Assembly (NCBI GenBank): GCA_017561025.1
Contig: JAFZDU010000043.1
Span: forward strand, 1 to 52,634
DNA length: 52,634 nucleotides
Source of the DNA: Bacteroidales bacterium
Lineage (GTDB): Bacteria; Bacteroidota; Bacteroidia; Bacteroidales; F082
Reading direction: 5' to 3'
Shown: positions 1 through 9,598 of the stretch, in pieces
Numbering within the stretch: the stretch's first letter is position 1
Layout: every line of letters begins with the position of its first letter
Notes under the pieces: model-generated
Databases searched by the model: none
Seen by the model: the letters and a program-made list of their open reading frames with translations, nothing else
What the model was told of the DNA's origin: nothing
Translations under genes and position numbers: made by a program

Positions 1-532
1 CCGAAACTAAATTTGCAATTTGATTTAATCTGATATTTGAGACTGAATCCAAAAAATCATATATCATCAGTTCCATAATCATAAAATCAAAAGAATATTG
101 TCCGCAATCATAATCGTTGCTAATCTGCCTAATAAAATCAACATCTCTCGAAGAATACATATTTATGAGTTCCGATGCAAAATCATTGCGACCAAATAAT
201 TCTTCATATCCGTTAAATTGTGATTTTATTTTCTTAAAACCATCAATAACATTGTCATTCACAAAAACATTTATATTAAAAGGATAATATAAACATGTTT
301 CCAAAAGTCTTGATGTCGAGATGTTTTCCAAAGTGTCTGTCGGCAATTGTAAAGACTCAAGCCTTTGGCTATGAGTCATATCTTTCCATGCACTACTTTT
401 AGGATAGACAGGGAATGAATATCCATTATAACGTATCACATTGGTTTTATATGGAACAAATTCTTGAGAGAACCCGATGTTATTGAAAGCAACTAATAAC
501 ATCGCAAAAAGCACTAGTGATAATTTTCTCAT
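1..532 (-). CDS. Secreted protein of unknown function, C-terminus beyond the window edge
   Basis: The reading frame starts at an ATG at 532 and stays open to base 1, so the C-terminus lies outside the window. The first ~20 residues form a signal peptide (MRKLSLVLFAMLLVAFN..., ending near FSQ). About 177 residues are visible; they include an RYNGYSFPVYP stretch and an FNGYEELFGRND stretch. From memory this resembles a Bacteroidales family of secreted proteins without known function; I cannot name a domain. It follows a 70-residue secreted protein by 39 bases and is probably the last visible gene of the operon that begins with the phosphate transporter. Function unknown; the gene itself is well supported by length, frame and signal peptide. 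Confidence 0.75.
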   Translation of the reverse strand, partial: MRKLSLVLFAMLLVAFNNIGFSQEFVPYKTNVIRYNGYSFPVYPKSSAWKDMTHSQRLESLQLPTDTLENISTSRLLETCLYYPFNINVFVNDNVIDGFKKIKSQFNGYEELFGRNDFASELINMYSSRDVDFIRQISNDYDCGQYSFDFMIMELMIYDFLDSVSNIRLNQIANLVS

Positions 533-571
533 TTTATAATATTGTTTAATTGTTTTTATTTTATGCTATTC

Positions 572-784
572 TCATTGAATGAATGTTTTTTCATATCTTG
601 TATAATCTTTACTATCTATAGTAACAACCCATTTATCATCAATTTCAAAACTACTCCCATGCTTACCAGGATTATATTGTTCACCAGTTAATGTGCAAAA
701 ATGATAAGGGTTACCTTCTCCGAATTGAGCTAAAGCACTTATATATGGTAATAATAGTATTAAAAGTAATATCTTCTTTTTCAT
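572..784 (-). CDS. Small secreted protein, unknown function
   Basis: A 70-residue protein beginning MKKKILLLILLL and ending its signal peptide near SALA-Q, which leaves a mature part of about 50 residues with an aromatic, charged composition and one cysteine (in HFCTL). I recognise no family. It lies 15 bases after the upstream lipoprotein on the same strand and 39 bases before the next gene, so it probably belongs to the same transcript. The clear signal peptide and position argue that it is real rather than a chance frame; it could also be a truncated relative of a longer secreted protein. Confidence 0.6.
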   Translation of the reverse strand: MKKKILLLILLLPYISALAQFGEGNPYHFCTLTGEQYNPGKHGSSFEIDDKWVVTIDSKDYTRYEKTFIQ

Positions 785-799
785 AAAAAATCTATATAT

Positions 800-1573
800 T
801 TAATAATCATATTCATAATGACGGAATGGTTGACAATCACCATTTTCTGTTATATGATAGGAATAAGTTACATAGCCATCTTCATCATGTTCATAACAAC
901 CTCTTTCTGAGCATGTACCAAAATTCTTCCAAAATGGTTGGGTAATATATTCTTGTCCGTATCCACCAGAACCACTATATCCTCGCAGCCAATGTGGCTG
1001 AGTATAATATGGATGAATATGTTCTCCAAAATCACCATAGACAGTTGTATCTCCTTGGGGATATACATATGTCATATATAAATTTTCATCGTGCCAAATG
1101 AACCTTTTTTCTAAATTATTTGTATTATTTGATTCAATGAGAATCCTGCCTTTTTCATCATATTCTCTATATACAGAATGTTTATATTCATCTTTATAAT
1201 AAAAATCTATCTGAGCAATTTTCCCATCTTTCATGCGACAGATATAATTTGTCTTACTAGTATGACCTGGACTGTAAACAGACACCTTTATACTATCTTC
1301 GGCGTAATAATAAAAATCATATTCAACCTGGTTATATGTTCCTGAGTCTGTCGTTATATGCTCAATCCTTGTAAAATCGTCATTCCAATCTATAATAAAT
1401 ATTGGCTTATTTTTGTCTATGATATACTCCCTCACTAAATACTTCTTCACTATCGGTTCTTCTTCCTGTATGGTATCGTTGTTATCGTCACCTTCGTTAT
1501 TTATTGGATCTGGCTTACATGCCGTCATCATAACAGACAACAAGATTATTGAGAGTAGTAATATCTTTCTCAT
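800..1573 (-). CDS. Lipoprotein of unknown function (DUF4595-like character)
   Basis: A 257-residue lipoprotein: the signal peptide ends in a lipobox with the lipidated cysteine at residue 19 (MMTAC), followed by a short Asp/Glu/Asn-rich linker and then a beta-rich body with many Tyr residues and KDGKIAQIDFYY / YDEKGRI type strands. The pattern recalls Bacteroidota DUF4595/RHS-like beta-repeat lipoproteins, but I cannot assign a family firmly. It starts 3 bases after the phosphate transporter stop codon, so it is almost surely cotranscribed with it. Mature protein expected at an outer or periplasmic membrane surface. Function unknown. Confidence 0.8.
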   Translation of the reverse strand: MRKILLLSIILLSVMMTACKPDPINNEGDDNNDTIQEEEPIVKKYLVREYIIDKNKPIFIIDWNDDFTRIEHITTDSGTYNQVEYDFYYYAEDSIKVSVYSPGHTSKTNYICRMKDGKIAQIDFYYKDEYKHSVYREYDEKGRILIESNNTNNLEKRFIWHDENLYMTYVYPQGDTTVYGDFGEHIHPYYTQPHWLRGYSGSGGYGQEYITQPFWKNFGTCSERGCYEHDEDGYVTYSYHITENGDCQPFRHYEYDY

Positions 1574-1576
1574 GGC

Positions 1577-3802
1577 TTATTCGTGTAATTTAGCTTCACT
1601 TCTTAAGACGTGACGCATTTCTGTGATGATTTCAGATGACTCTTGTATTATATTAAGGTATAATAATCCCAAGTCGATGTTTTCCTTGTTGTTCTGTATT
1701 CTGTTCATCTGTTCGTGCGACATCGCTGTCACTGCGTCTTCTCTCACTCTGATGCGTTCCATGATAGCATCGACATCTTTATATTCTGAAGAATAAATTG
1801 TGATGTCGGCAGCATCGATTGACCAGAACACTTTCTCCTTAAGACTTTCCACTTCTGGGAGATATTTCTTGTCTAACGGAGTGAAGCTGTTATCGACATA
1901 TTCCTTGCAAGGGTCGCAGATTCTTCTCAAAGAGTAGAGCATCTGTTCTATGCAGTTGTAAGAGAGGTGGAACCATGTGTTCTTGTTCATCATCTTGTCG
2001 TCGAGGCGACGCATTATCATGATTTCCTTTCTCTTGAGTTGTTTCATAATCTGTTTTGCTTCGCGGCAGTCGTTGGATGCCTTTCTCAATGTCTTGATGT
2101 CTTCGTTCACGAAAGAGTCGACGATGTTGGTGTAGACGTCTTTTATGAGGTTAAGCATTCTGTTCATGCTTTCTCTGTTATGTTGAACGAATGATTCGTA
2201 GATAACAGTTTTTTCGTTTGAACTCAATGCTTTTTCGAACAACTCGTCGTTGTCTTCGTTTTTGTTTGTCTTAGCTCTGTTCTTGATGATGATGAATACT
2301 GCGAGACCAATCATTGCTATCATCGCTACCACGCCGCCGAAGTAGAACAACAATGCGATGAGGAAGCAGATCAAGAATGCCACTATTGCTGTGATGAACC
2401 AACCGCCGATTACTGAGAACATGCCGGTGACGCGATATACAGCGCTCTCTCTAGACCATGCACGGTCTGATAATGACGCGCCCATTGTCACCATGAATGT
2501 GACGTAAGTCGTTGACAAAGGAAGTTTGAGTGATGTTCCGAGGGCGATGAGCATTGAAGCGAGCACGATACTTACTGAACCTCTGATGAGGTCGAAGGCA
2601 GCGTTTTCTTCGAGTATCATCTCTCTGTTATCGAAGCGTTTTTCGATCCACACCTTTACTTTGGCAGGAAGGATGCTGTCGATGGCATTAACCATATTAT
2701 TTGTGAATCTTACCAGGCTACGAGCGATGGCTGAAGAGCCGAATGACTCGTTGCCGCCGTTTTGCTTTGATAAGTCTAATGAAGTCTGAAGAACGATTTT
2801 TGCTTTTTTAGATGTCAGCAATGTTACCACCATAATGAGACCTGCGATGATGATGTAGATTGTGTTTGCTGCTGACATGGTGTTGAGTGAGTTCATGGAG
2901 AGTGTTTCCATTGGCACTCCGCTATGTTTCACGTCGATGAAAGTGTCGAGGCCAGCGAGAGGCACGCCGATGAAGTTGACGAGGTCGTTGCCGGCGAATG
3001 CCATCGCGAGGGCGAATGTTCCGATGAGGACGACGAGTTTAAGGACGTTGACCTTAAGGAAGAACAATATTTGCATCAGCACTGTGAAGAACACGAAACT
3101 TGCTCCAAGGAGTTGTAATGTATGAGTGTCAATCCATGCTTTTATATCTGCTGTCATGAAGGCGGCGCCTTTCATGCCTTTGATAAGCATGAAATAAATC
3201 AATGCTGTTGTTGCTATTCCGCTGAAGATGCCAATCTTCCATTTGAGGTTCTTTTCGAAGTTGAATGAGAAAATGAGACGTGTGATGTATTGTACTATCA
3301 ATCCGAAGATAAAGGCGACTGCTACAGAGAGGAAGATGCCGACTATCATTGTCAGGGCTTTATCGGTGTTGATGAGTTCTGCAAGGCCTACGCCATTAAG
3401 GCTGCCGCTGCTCATCTTGATCATGGCTATTGCCACTGTTGCGCCAAGCAATTCAAACACCAATGACACTGATGTTGAGGTTGGCAGACCTAGTGAGTTG
3501 AACACGTCGAGCAGGATGAGGTTGGCAATCATCACCGCCAGGTAGATGTATACAATTTCGTTGGCGAAGAAATATTGAGGGGAGAAGACTCCGTTTCTTG
3601 CTATTTCCATCATGCCGTTGCTCATGAGCGAGCCGAAGATGATACCGAATGAAGCGATGATTGTGACAGCTCTGTAAGATGCTGATTTTGTTCCGACAGC
3701 GGCTGACATGAAGTTAGTTGCGTCGTTGCTGACACCTGCGACAATACCTAATATTGCCAATACGAAGATAAATACAATAACGATTGGAAGAAATGTTTCC
3801 AT
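1577..3802 (-). CDS. Inorganic phosphate transporter, PiT family, with PhoU-like C-terminus
   Basis: 741 residues, an inner-membrane low-affinity phosphate permease. The N-terminal PiT (PHO4) signature is visible as GVSNDATNFMSAAVGT (about residues 22-37) and the second half carries the matching inverted repeat, with STTYVTFMVTMGASLSD around residues 425-440. About ten or more membrane helices end near residue 515; the remaining ~220 residues are charged, helical and soluble (IYESFVQHNRESMNRML...), like the PhoU-type helical domain in long Bacteroidota PiT proteins. No separate phoU lies nearby, so the regulatory domain appears built in. A TAnnTTTG box lies 27 bases upstream of the start. It heads an apparent operon with three small secreted proteins. 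Confidence 0.9.
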   Translation of the reverse strand: METFLPIVIVFIFVLAILGIVAGVSNDATNFMSAAVGTKSASYRAVTIIASFGIIFGSLMSNGMMEIARNGVFSPQYFFANEIVYIYLAVMIANLILLDVFNSLGLPTSTSVSLVFELLGATVAIAMIKMSSGSLNGVGLAELINTDKALTMIVGIFLSVAVAFIFGLIVQYITRLIFSFNFEKNLKWKIGIFSGIATTALIYFMLIKGMKGAAFMTADIKAWIDTHTLQLLGASFVFFTVLMQILFFLKVNVLKLVVLIGTFALAMAFAGNDLVNFIGVPLAGLDTFIDVKHSGVPMETLSMNSLNTMSAANTIYIIIAGLIMVVTLLTSKKAKIVLQTSLDLSKQNGGNESFGSSAIARSLVRFTNNMVNAIDSILPAKVKVWIEKRFDNREMILEENAAFDLIRGSVSIVLASMLIALGTSLKLPLSTTYVTFMVTMGASLSDRAWSRESAVYRVTGMFSVIGGWFITAIVAFLICFLIALLFYFGGVVAMIAMIGLAVFIIIKNRAKTNKNEDNDELFEKALSSNEKTVIYESFVQHNRESMNRMLNLIKDVYTNIVDSFVNEDIKTLRKASNDCREAKQIMKQLKRKEIMIMRRLDDKMMNKNTWFHLSYNCIEQMLYSLRRICDPCKEYVDNSFTPLDKKYLPEVESLKEKVFWSIDAADITIYSSEYKDVDAIMERIRVREDAVTAMSHEQMNRIQNNKENIDLGLLYLNIIQESSEIITEMRHVLRSEAKLHE

Positions 3803-3829
3803 ACTTTTCTCAAATTAAAAAATTTGGGA

Positions 3830-3837
3830 CAAAGATA
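3830..3837 (-). promoter_or_regulatory. Promoter -7 box for the PiT transporter
   Basis: TATCTTTG on the minus strand, a perfect match to the Bacteroidota TAnnTTTG box, with 27 bases between it and the ATG. Confidence 0.7.
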
Positions 3838-3902
3838 CTGATTTTTTCAAGTCGTTAACAAGTGAAAAAACAGAAAAAAAGCAGAATTTACATGAATAAA
3901 AA

Positions 3903-3931
3903 AGAGTTGCCTTACATCATAAGACAACTCT
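3903..3931 (-). terminator. Intrinsic terminator after the HAD phosphatase
   Basis: Arms AGAGTTG and CAACTCT with a one-base mismatch and a further CTT/AAG pairing enclose a short loop. Read on the minus strand the hairpin is followed by TTTTTTATTC, a good U-tract, and lies about 40 bases after the phosphatase stop codon. Confidence 0.75.
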
Positions 3932-3969
3932 AGTATTCTGTTCTGCATCCCTAGCTCTACAATCATAAA

Positions 3970-4614
3970 TCAATCAATCATGTCTGCTATATCGAGAGGA
4001 TTTTCTATGAAGAGATGAGCACCGTTGTTAGCTAGGAACTCTCTGTCTCTGAATCCCCACAACACCGATACGCAGTAAACTCCTGCATTATCTGCAGTCT
4101 TCACATCGACCTCAGAATCTCCGAAGAAAATAGCCTCGTCTTTCTCAACTCCAAACTGCTCGCATATCATATTGATTCCGTCAGGAGCAGGCTTACGGCG
4201 GCATATTTCGCTCTCACCCATGACAGCATCGTAAAGTCCTTCGAAATAATGTTCGCATACATCTTCTGCAGCCTCTTGGAATTTGTTGGAGACGATGCCA
4301 ACTTTCACTCCTCTGTTCTTCAATATTTTCAATGTCTCAATAATGCCGTCGTAAGGACGTGTCATCTCACAGCAATGTTCAGAATAATGTTCTTTGAAGC
4401 AAGCATAGCAGTTTCTGAAGTCCTCTTCACTTACATTATCAGGAGCCGCGCAGCGCATGAGATGTTCCACTCCATTACCCACAAAAGAATTTATCTCCTC
4501 CAGTGTCTTTGTTTCATAACCAAACTTATCGAGCGCATAATTAACGCTGTTCATCAAGTCCTCTAAAGTATAGAGCAATGTACCGTCAAGGTCAAATATA
4601 ACTAGTTTTCTCAT
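3970..4614 (-). CDS. HAD-family phosphatase (phosphoglycolate phosphatase-like)
   Basis: 214 residues from the ATG at 4614. The catalytic HAD motif I is FDLDGT (nucleophile Asp8, Asp10, Thr12), followed by a helical cap, VGIVSNK as motif II and FFGDSEVDVKTADNAG as motif IV: the layout of Gph/PGP-type phosphatases that hydrolyse 2-phosphoglycolate or other small phosphate esters in the cytoplasm. A longer frame could start at 4650, but those 12 extra codons overlap the TATATTTG promoter box at 4631-4638, so 4614 is preferred. Single-gene transcript with its own promoter and terminator. Substrate not decided by sequence alone. Confidence 0.88.
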   Translation of the reverse strand: MRKLVIFDLDGTLLYTLEDLMNSVNYALDKFGYETKTLEEINSFVGNGVEHLMRCAAPDNVSEEDFRNCYACFKEHYSEHCCEMTRPYDGIIETLKILKNRGVKVGIVSNKFQEAAEDVCEHYFEGLYDAVMGESEICRRKPAPDGINMICEQFGVEKDEAIFFGDSEVDVKTADNAGVYCVSVLWGFRDREFLANNGAHLFIENPLDIADMID

Positions 4615-4630
4615 TAGATTCAATTTTGTG

Positions 4631-4638
4631 CAAATATA
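4631..4638 (-). promoter_or_regulatory. Promoter -7 box for the HAD phosphatase
   Basis: TATATTTG on the minus strand, 16 bases before the ATG at 4614. It rules out the longer start at 4650. Confidence 0.7.
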
Positions 4639-4730
4639 GGAAAATACCACTTCACATACAATTATTTTCCCTTTTTTAATTTAAATGGCAATCGCATAAA
4701 ATTCTGCTTCTGTCTATTTGAAAAAAAGAG

Positions 4731-4738
4731 TAAATTCG
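4731..4738 (+). promoter_or_regulatory. Possible -7 box for mfd
   Basis: TAAATTCG, one mismatch from TAnnTTTG, 19 bases before the GTG start; the spacing matches neighbouring promoters. Confidence 0.4.
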
Positions 4739-4757
4739 CAGTCTTATTTTTAAAGAT

Positions 4758-7700
4758 GTGAAAGAACAGATAAAACAGCTATATCTCAACGACACCAAGG
4801 TCAAGGAGCTACTTCAATCGCTAGAGTCACATACGCATATATCATGTCTGGGACTGATAGGTTCCTCCAAGTCATACGTAGTGGCAGCGGCATCCGAGAC
4901 CATTGGAGGCCATAATTTCATAATTTGCAGCGACAAGGAAAAGGCCGCCTACTTCTACAACGACCTTGAAAATATCTTTGGGGAGAAAGACCACGACTAC
5001 AGCAAGAAACGCGTTCTCTTCTACCCTACTTCATACAAGAGACCATATCAGCCTGAGAAGGCCGACAACACATATATATTGTCACGCACCGAGGTATTGC
5101 AACGTATATCCACTAGCGAGCGAAAGACCATAATCGTATCATATCCTGAAGCATTGAGCGAGAAAGTTGTCACGCGCAAGCTCATGTCAAGCAACACCCT
5201 CAAACTATCGGTCGGCAATTCCATTTCAATGGACGATCTGACAGAGACATTGGTCAACTTCAACTTCGAGCATTCCGACTTCGTAGTGGAGCCAGGACAG
5301 TTCGCCATACGTGGCGGCATCGTCGACGTCTTCTCATTCTCCAACGACTATCCATATCGTATAGAGTTCTTCGGCGATGAGATCGACTCCATAAGAAGCT
5401 TCAACCCTATCGACCAATTATCCATAGAAAAGCTTAGAGACATCATATTGATTCCAAATCTTCAGGACTATGAGTCGGACAACGAGAGAGAGACGATATT
5501 CCAATATCTCAAGAACAAATCCGTGATATGGCTTGAAGACGAACAATATCTCGAAGAGAGAGTAAACAACGAATACGACAAGGCCGTCAATATCTTCAAT
5601 GAAAAGGAAGGCCTCATCGACGAGCCCGACACTATATTTACCAAAGGCGATGAGATAATGTCACAGCTGAAAGACTTCAAGACCATCACCTTCGGCAATT
5701 TCATCGACAAGAACAGCAAGGCATCAGTAGAGTTTAACACCTCGGCACAGCCTGCCTTCAGCAAGAACTTCGATATGCTTCTCAAAGACATCAAAGATCT
5801 TAAGTCGAACAAATATTCCATCTTCTTTTTCTCAGAGAGCAAGAAACAGCTCGAGAGAATCCAAAGCATACTCAACGACCTTCAGCATCTGGATGAAGAA
5901 CACAGCAACTTCACTCCCATACTGCACTCCATGCAGTCGGGATTCATCGACAAGGATCTGAAGATATGCTGTTACACCGACCATCAGATCTTCGAGCGTT
6001 ACCATCGTTTCCGTCTCCGTGAAGGATTCGCGAGCAGCCAGGCCATCACCATCAAGGAGCTGTACGATTTAAAGCCAGGTGACTATGTAACACATATCAA
6101 CTATGGCATAGGACGCTTCGACGGACTGGAGACCATCGTCAACAACGGCAAGCAGCAGGAAGCCATGCGTCTCATCTATCAGAACGGCGACCTTCTTCAT
6201 GTAAGCATACACTCTCTGCACCGCATCTCCAAATACTCCAGCAAAGACGGCACACAGCCTACACTCAGCAAGTTAGGCTCAAGCTCATGGAACAAACTGA
6301 AGGAAAAGACCAAAAGCCGTGTCAAGGACATTGCCCGCGAATTGATAAAGCTGTATGCAGAACGCAAGAACAGCAAGGGATTCCAGTACATGCCTGACAC
6401 TTATCTGCAGACCGAGCTCGAGGCGTCTTTTATGTATGAAGACACTGCCGACCAGCTCAAGGCCACCGTCGACGTGAAACGAGACATGGAGTCGGAGACA
6501 CCTATGGACCGACTCATCTGCGGCGACGTAGGCTTCGGCAAGACAGAGGTAGCGATACGCGCCGCATTCAAGGCCGTATGCGACTCCAAACAGGTTGCAG
6601 TGCTTGTACCGACAACAGTGCTCGCACTTCAACATTATCAGACCTTCAGCAAACGCCTCAAAGGATTCCCTGTCAACATCGATTATATCAACCGTTTCAA
6701 GTCAGCCAAAGAACAGAAGAAAACCATAGAGAATCTGAAGAACGGACATATCGACATATTGATAGGAACTCACAGCATCATAGGAAAGAACGTGGCATTT
6801 AAGGACCTAGGTCTGCTCATCATCGACGAGGAACAGAAGTTCGGCGTCTCTGCCAAAGAGAAACTGAAGCAGATACAGACCAATGTCGACACACTCACTC
6901 TCACAGCGACTCCTATCCCAAGAACATTACAGTTCTCCATGATGGGCGCACGCGACATGAGCATCATAAGAACCGCTCCTCCTAACAGACAGCCTGTGGA
7001 GACAGAGCTTCATTCTTTCAACCCTGAGATAATACGCGACGCCATACAATATGAGCTAGCTCGCGACGGACAGGTGTTCTTCGTGCATAACAGAGTTAAC
7101 AACATACAAGACATCAGCAATATGATAAGCAGCTGCGTCCCGGGAGTGAGAGTGGGCGTGGCTCATGGCCAGATGGAAGGAAACAAGCTAGAACAGATTA
7201 TGCTCGACTTCATCGACGAGAAATATGATGTGCTGCTATCTACCACCATCATCGAGGCCGGCCTCGACATCCCTAACGCCAACACCATCATCATCAACGA
7301 GGCTCAAAACTTCGGTCTCAGCGACCTGCATCAGCTGCGTGGAAGAGTGGGACGCTCCAACAAGAAAGCCTTCTGTTACCTGCTGTCACCACCTCTATCA
7401 ACATTGCCAGACGAGGCACAAAAAAGACTGCGTGCACTGGAAGACTTCTCCGACCTTGGCAGCGGATTCAATATCGCATTACGCGACCTCGACATACGCG
7501 GCGCCGGCAACCTACTGGGCGCAGAACAGAGCGGATTCATCAACGACATAGGATTCGAGACTTATCATAAGATCTTGGATGAAGCTATACTGGAACTCAA
7601 GGAGACAGAGTTCAAAGACATATTCGAAAGCGACCTTAAAGACAAGAAGTTCGTCAGCGAATGCGTCTTCGAGTCAGACCTTGAAATTTTGATACCTAAC

Positions 7701-8111
7701 GAATATGTCGAATCTTCGGCAGAACGTATCAGCCTCTACACAGAACTCAGCCACATACAAAACGAAGAAGGACTCATAAGATTCACCAACAACATCACAG
7801 ACCGCTTCGGACAAGTGCCTCCGCAAACAGAAGACCTGCTCGACAGCATGAGACTGAGATGGCTGGGACGCGATTTAGGATTCGAGAAAATTATGTTGAA
7901 AAACAAAGTGATGACAGCGCATCTAGTATCTAACCAGGAATCGGCATATTACCAGACCGACACCTTCATCAAAATCATCAGATATGCATCCGAACATCAG
8001 AGGACTTGTAAAGTAAAGGAATTGAACGGCAAAAATATATTCACCATAGAAAATACCAGAAACGTCAACGAAGCACTGAAAGTCATTAATGACATAACGA
8101 ATATCTCGTAA
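4758..8111 (+). CDS. mfd: Transcription-repair coupling factor Mfd
   Basis: 1117 residues. Mfd displaces RNA polymerase stalled at DNA lesions and recruits UvrA. The domains follow the family order: UvrB-like N-terminal region (~1-350), the RNA-polymerase-interacting (CarD-like) region around [17 protein letters not shown] (~435-500), then a RecG-like superfamily 2 motor with Walker A GDVGFGKT (589-596), DEEQ box (690-693), [11 protein letters not shown] and QLRGRVGRS, and a C-terminal regulatory TRCF domain. Start is GTG at 4758; an overlapping ATG at 4756 reads straight into TGA. Cytoplasmic, acts on DNA. Faces a convergent pepA gene across a bidirectional hairpin. Confidence 0.97.
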   Translation: MKEQIKQLYLNDTKVKELLQSLESHTHISCLGLIGSSKSYVVAAASETIGGHNFIICSDKEKAAYFYNDLENIFGEKDHDYSKKRVLFYPTSYKRPYQPEKADNTYILSRTEVLQRISTSERKTIIVSYPEALSEKVVTRKLMSSNTLKLSVGNSISMDDLTETLVNFNFEHSDFVVEPGQFAIRGGIVDVFSFSNDYPYRIEFFGDEIDSIRSFNPIDQLSIEKLRDIILIPNLQDYESDNERETIFQYLKNKSVIWLEDEQYLEERVNNEYDKAVNIFNEKEGLIDEPDTIFTKGDEIMSQLKDFKTITFGNFIDKNSKASVEFNTSAQPAFSKNFDMLLKDIKDLKSNKYSIFFFSESKKQLERIQSILNDLQHLDEEHSNFTPILHSMQSGFIDKDLKICCYTDHQIFERYHRFRLREGFASSQAITIKELYDLKPGDYVTHINYGIGRFDGLETIVNNGKQQEAMRLIYQNGDLLHVSIHSLHRISKYSSKDGTQPTLSKLGSSSWNKLKEKTKSRVKDIARELIKLYAERKNSKGFQYMPDTYLQTELEASFMYEDTADQLKATVDVKRDMESETPMDRLICGDVGFGKTEVAIRAAFKAVCDSKQVAVLVPTTVLALQHYQTFSKRLKGFPVNIDYINRFKSAKEQKKTIENLKNGHIDILIGTHSIIGKNVAFKDLGLLIIDEEQKFGVSAKEKLKQIQTNVDTLTLTATPIPRTLQFSMMGARDMSIIRTAPPNRQPVETELHSFNPEIIRDAIQYELARDGQVFFVHNRVNNIQDISNMISSCVPGVRVGVAHGQMEGNKLEQIMLDFIDEKYDVLLSTTIIEAGLDIPNANTIIINEAQNFGLSDLHQLRGRVGRSNKKAFCYLLSPPLSTLPDEAQKRLRALEDFSDLGSGFNIALRDLDIRGAGNLLGAEQSGFINDIGFETYHKILDEAILELKETEFKDIFESDLKDKKFVSECVFESDLEILIPNEYVESSAERISLYTELSHIQNEEGLIRFTNNITDRFGQVPPQTEDLLDSMRLRWLGRDLGFEKIMLKNKVMTAHLVSNQESAYYQTDTFIKIIRYASEHQRTCKVKELNGKNIFTIENTRNVNEALKVINDITNIS

Positions 8112-8120
8112 GAAAATAAT

Positions 8121-8158
8121 TATAGGTGATTTCTATAAATTACTTGAAATCACCTATA
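8121..8158. terminator. Bidirectional hairpin between mfd and pepA
   Basis: A perfect 12-bp inverted repeat (TATAGGTGATTT / AAATCACCTATA) with a 14-base loop sits between two convergent genes. It lacks a long U-tract, so termination may be modest. Confidence 0.6.
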
Positions 8159-8175
8159 TCATCAGATTGATTCTA

Positions 8176-9597
8176 TCATTTTTCGAAATACTTCATCAGA
8201 AGTCTCACATGGACTCCAGTAGCTCCCTGAGTGCGGTAGCTGTCTCTGCCGTCAAGGAATGCTGTGCCGGCGATGTCGAAGTGTATCCATGGATAATCGA
8301 CGAAATGCTCCAGGAACTTGCCCGCTGTTATAGCTCCACCATATTTGCTGCCAACATTCTTAATGTCTGCCACACTTGATTTTATCAGTTCCTCATATTC
8401 TTCCCAAAGAGGAAATTCCACCAGACGCTCATAAACCTCATTGCCTTTTTCTTTAAGTTGGCAGAAAGCATCTTCAGCATTATGATGCATTGCGACTGTA
8501 GCCACAGGACCTATAGCAACAGAAGCAGCACCTGTCAGAGTAGCGAAGTCAAACACTGCAGCAGGCTCATATTTCTTAGCATACGAAAGAGCATCTGCCA
8601 ATATCATACGTCCTTCAGCATCAGTATTTACAATCTCCACTGTTGTGCCATCGAACATAGTCACTATATCACCCGGCACATGGGCATTGCCGTCGATACG
8701 GTTGTCGGTAGCAGGTATGAGAGCCACCACATGATAAGGAGATTTTGTCTTGGCTATTCCATAGAGAGCAGCAGCCACGGTGGCAGCACCAGCCATATCA
8801 TGTTTCATGTCGGCCATATAAGTACCTGTCTTAAGATTGTAGCCTCCGGTATCATAGACGACACCCTTGCCTACCAAGACATAAGGCTTCTCATTGATAT
8901 GGTTTTCCGGTTTCCATTCTGCTATGGTGAAAGTAGGCTCATCCAGACTGCCGGCATTGACAGCGAGCAGTCCTCCCATTTTAAGAGTTTCTATCTTTTT
9001 CTTGTTGAAGACCTCAACATGAACCCCTACCTCACGAAGTCTGGCAGATACTATATCAGCAAACTGCACTGCGTTAAGATTATTGACAGGCTCGTTGACG
9101 AGATCGCGGGCCATCAATGTAGCCTCAATGGTCACGTTAAGCCTTTCTATCATATCCTCATCGAAGCCTTCTTCAAAACAAACTGTCTTGAGGCTATTGT
9201 CTTTAGGCTCTGATTTGTATTTGTTGAACTGATAGTTAGCTAAAGCCATTCCTTCTGCATAAGCATAAAGCACATCGGCATTAGATTGCGCCACATCAGC
9301 AACCAGCACCTCTTCGATATTATGCTTGTTGATGCGTGTCGTCATGGATGCTCCGCTTCTACGAGCCTCTTCCAAACGACGGCAGCCTTCTTCTTTCGAG
9401 ATGATATAGAAATACAGATGTTCTGTAAATCTGTTTATATGTATGGTCTTCTTTCCTTTTGAAGACTCATAACATTCGTTTATGTAGTTGATTTCCTCCT
9501 GACTTAAACTGACATTGTCAATTTGTTCAATGGCATTGAGTATATACACCTTTGCCTTGAAATCATTTCTTGAAGTAGTTTTTATTATTGTATTCAT
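8176..9597 (-). CDS. pepA: Leucyl aminopeptidase, M17 family
   Basis: 473 residues, a cytoplasmic di-metal aminopeptidase that removes N-terminal residues from peptides. The C-terminal catalytic domain shows the family core: VGKGVVYDTGG (Lys244, Asp249), Lys256, MKHDMAGAA (Asp267) and the signature NTDAEGR (324-330) with Asp326, Glu328 and Arg330. All metal ligands and the catalytic lysine/arginine appear present, so the enzyme should be active. The N-terminal ~150 residues are the variable M17 domain. It starts one base after the waaA stop codon and is the last gene of the OMP-waaA-pepA operon. Confidence 0.95.
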   Translation of the reverse strand: MNTIIKTTSRNDFKAKVYILNAIEQIDNVSLSQEEINYINECYESSKGKKTIHINRFTEHLYFYIISKEEGCRRLEEARRSGASMTTRINKHNIEEVLVADVAQSNADVLYAYAEGMALANYQFNKYKSEPKDNSLKTVCFEEGFDEDMIERLNVTIEATLMARDLVNEPVNNLNAVQFADIVSARLREVGVHVEVFNKKKIETLKMGGLLAVNAGSLDEPTFTIAEWKPENHINEKPYVLVGKGVVYDTGGYNLKTGTYMADMKHDMAGAATVAAALYGIAKTKSPYHVVALIPATDNRIDGNAHVPGDIVTMFDGTTVEIVNTDAEGRMILADALSYAKKYEPAAVFDFATLTGAASVAIGPVATVAMHHNAEDAFCQLKEKGNEVYERLVEFPLWEEYEELIKSSVADIKNVGSKYGGAITAGKFLEHFVDYPWIHFDIAGTAFLDGRDSYRTQGATGVHVRLLMKYFEK

Positions 9598-9598
9598 A

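Noticed and set aside
2526-3545. Plus-strand frames opposite the phosphate transporter
   Set aside because: They lie wholly inside a confident membrane-transporter gene and show no domain or start signal.
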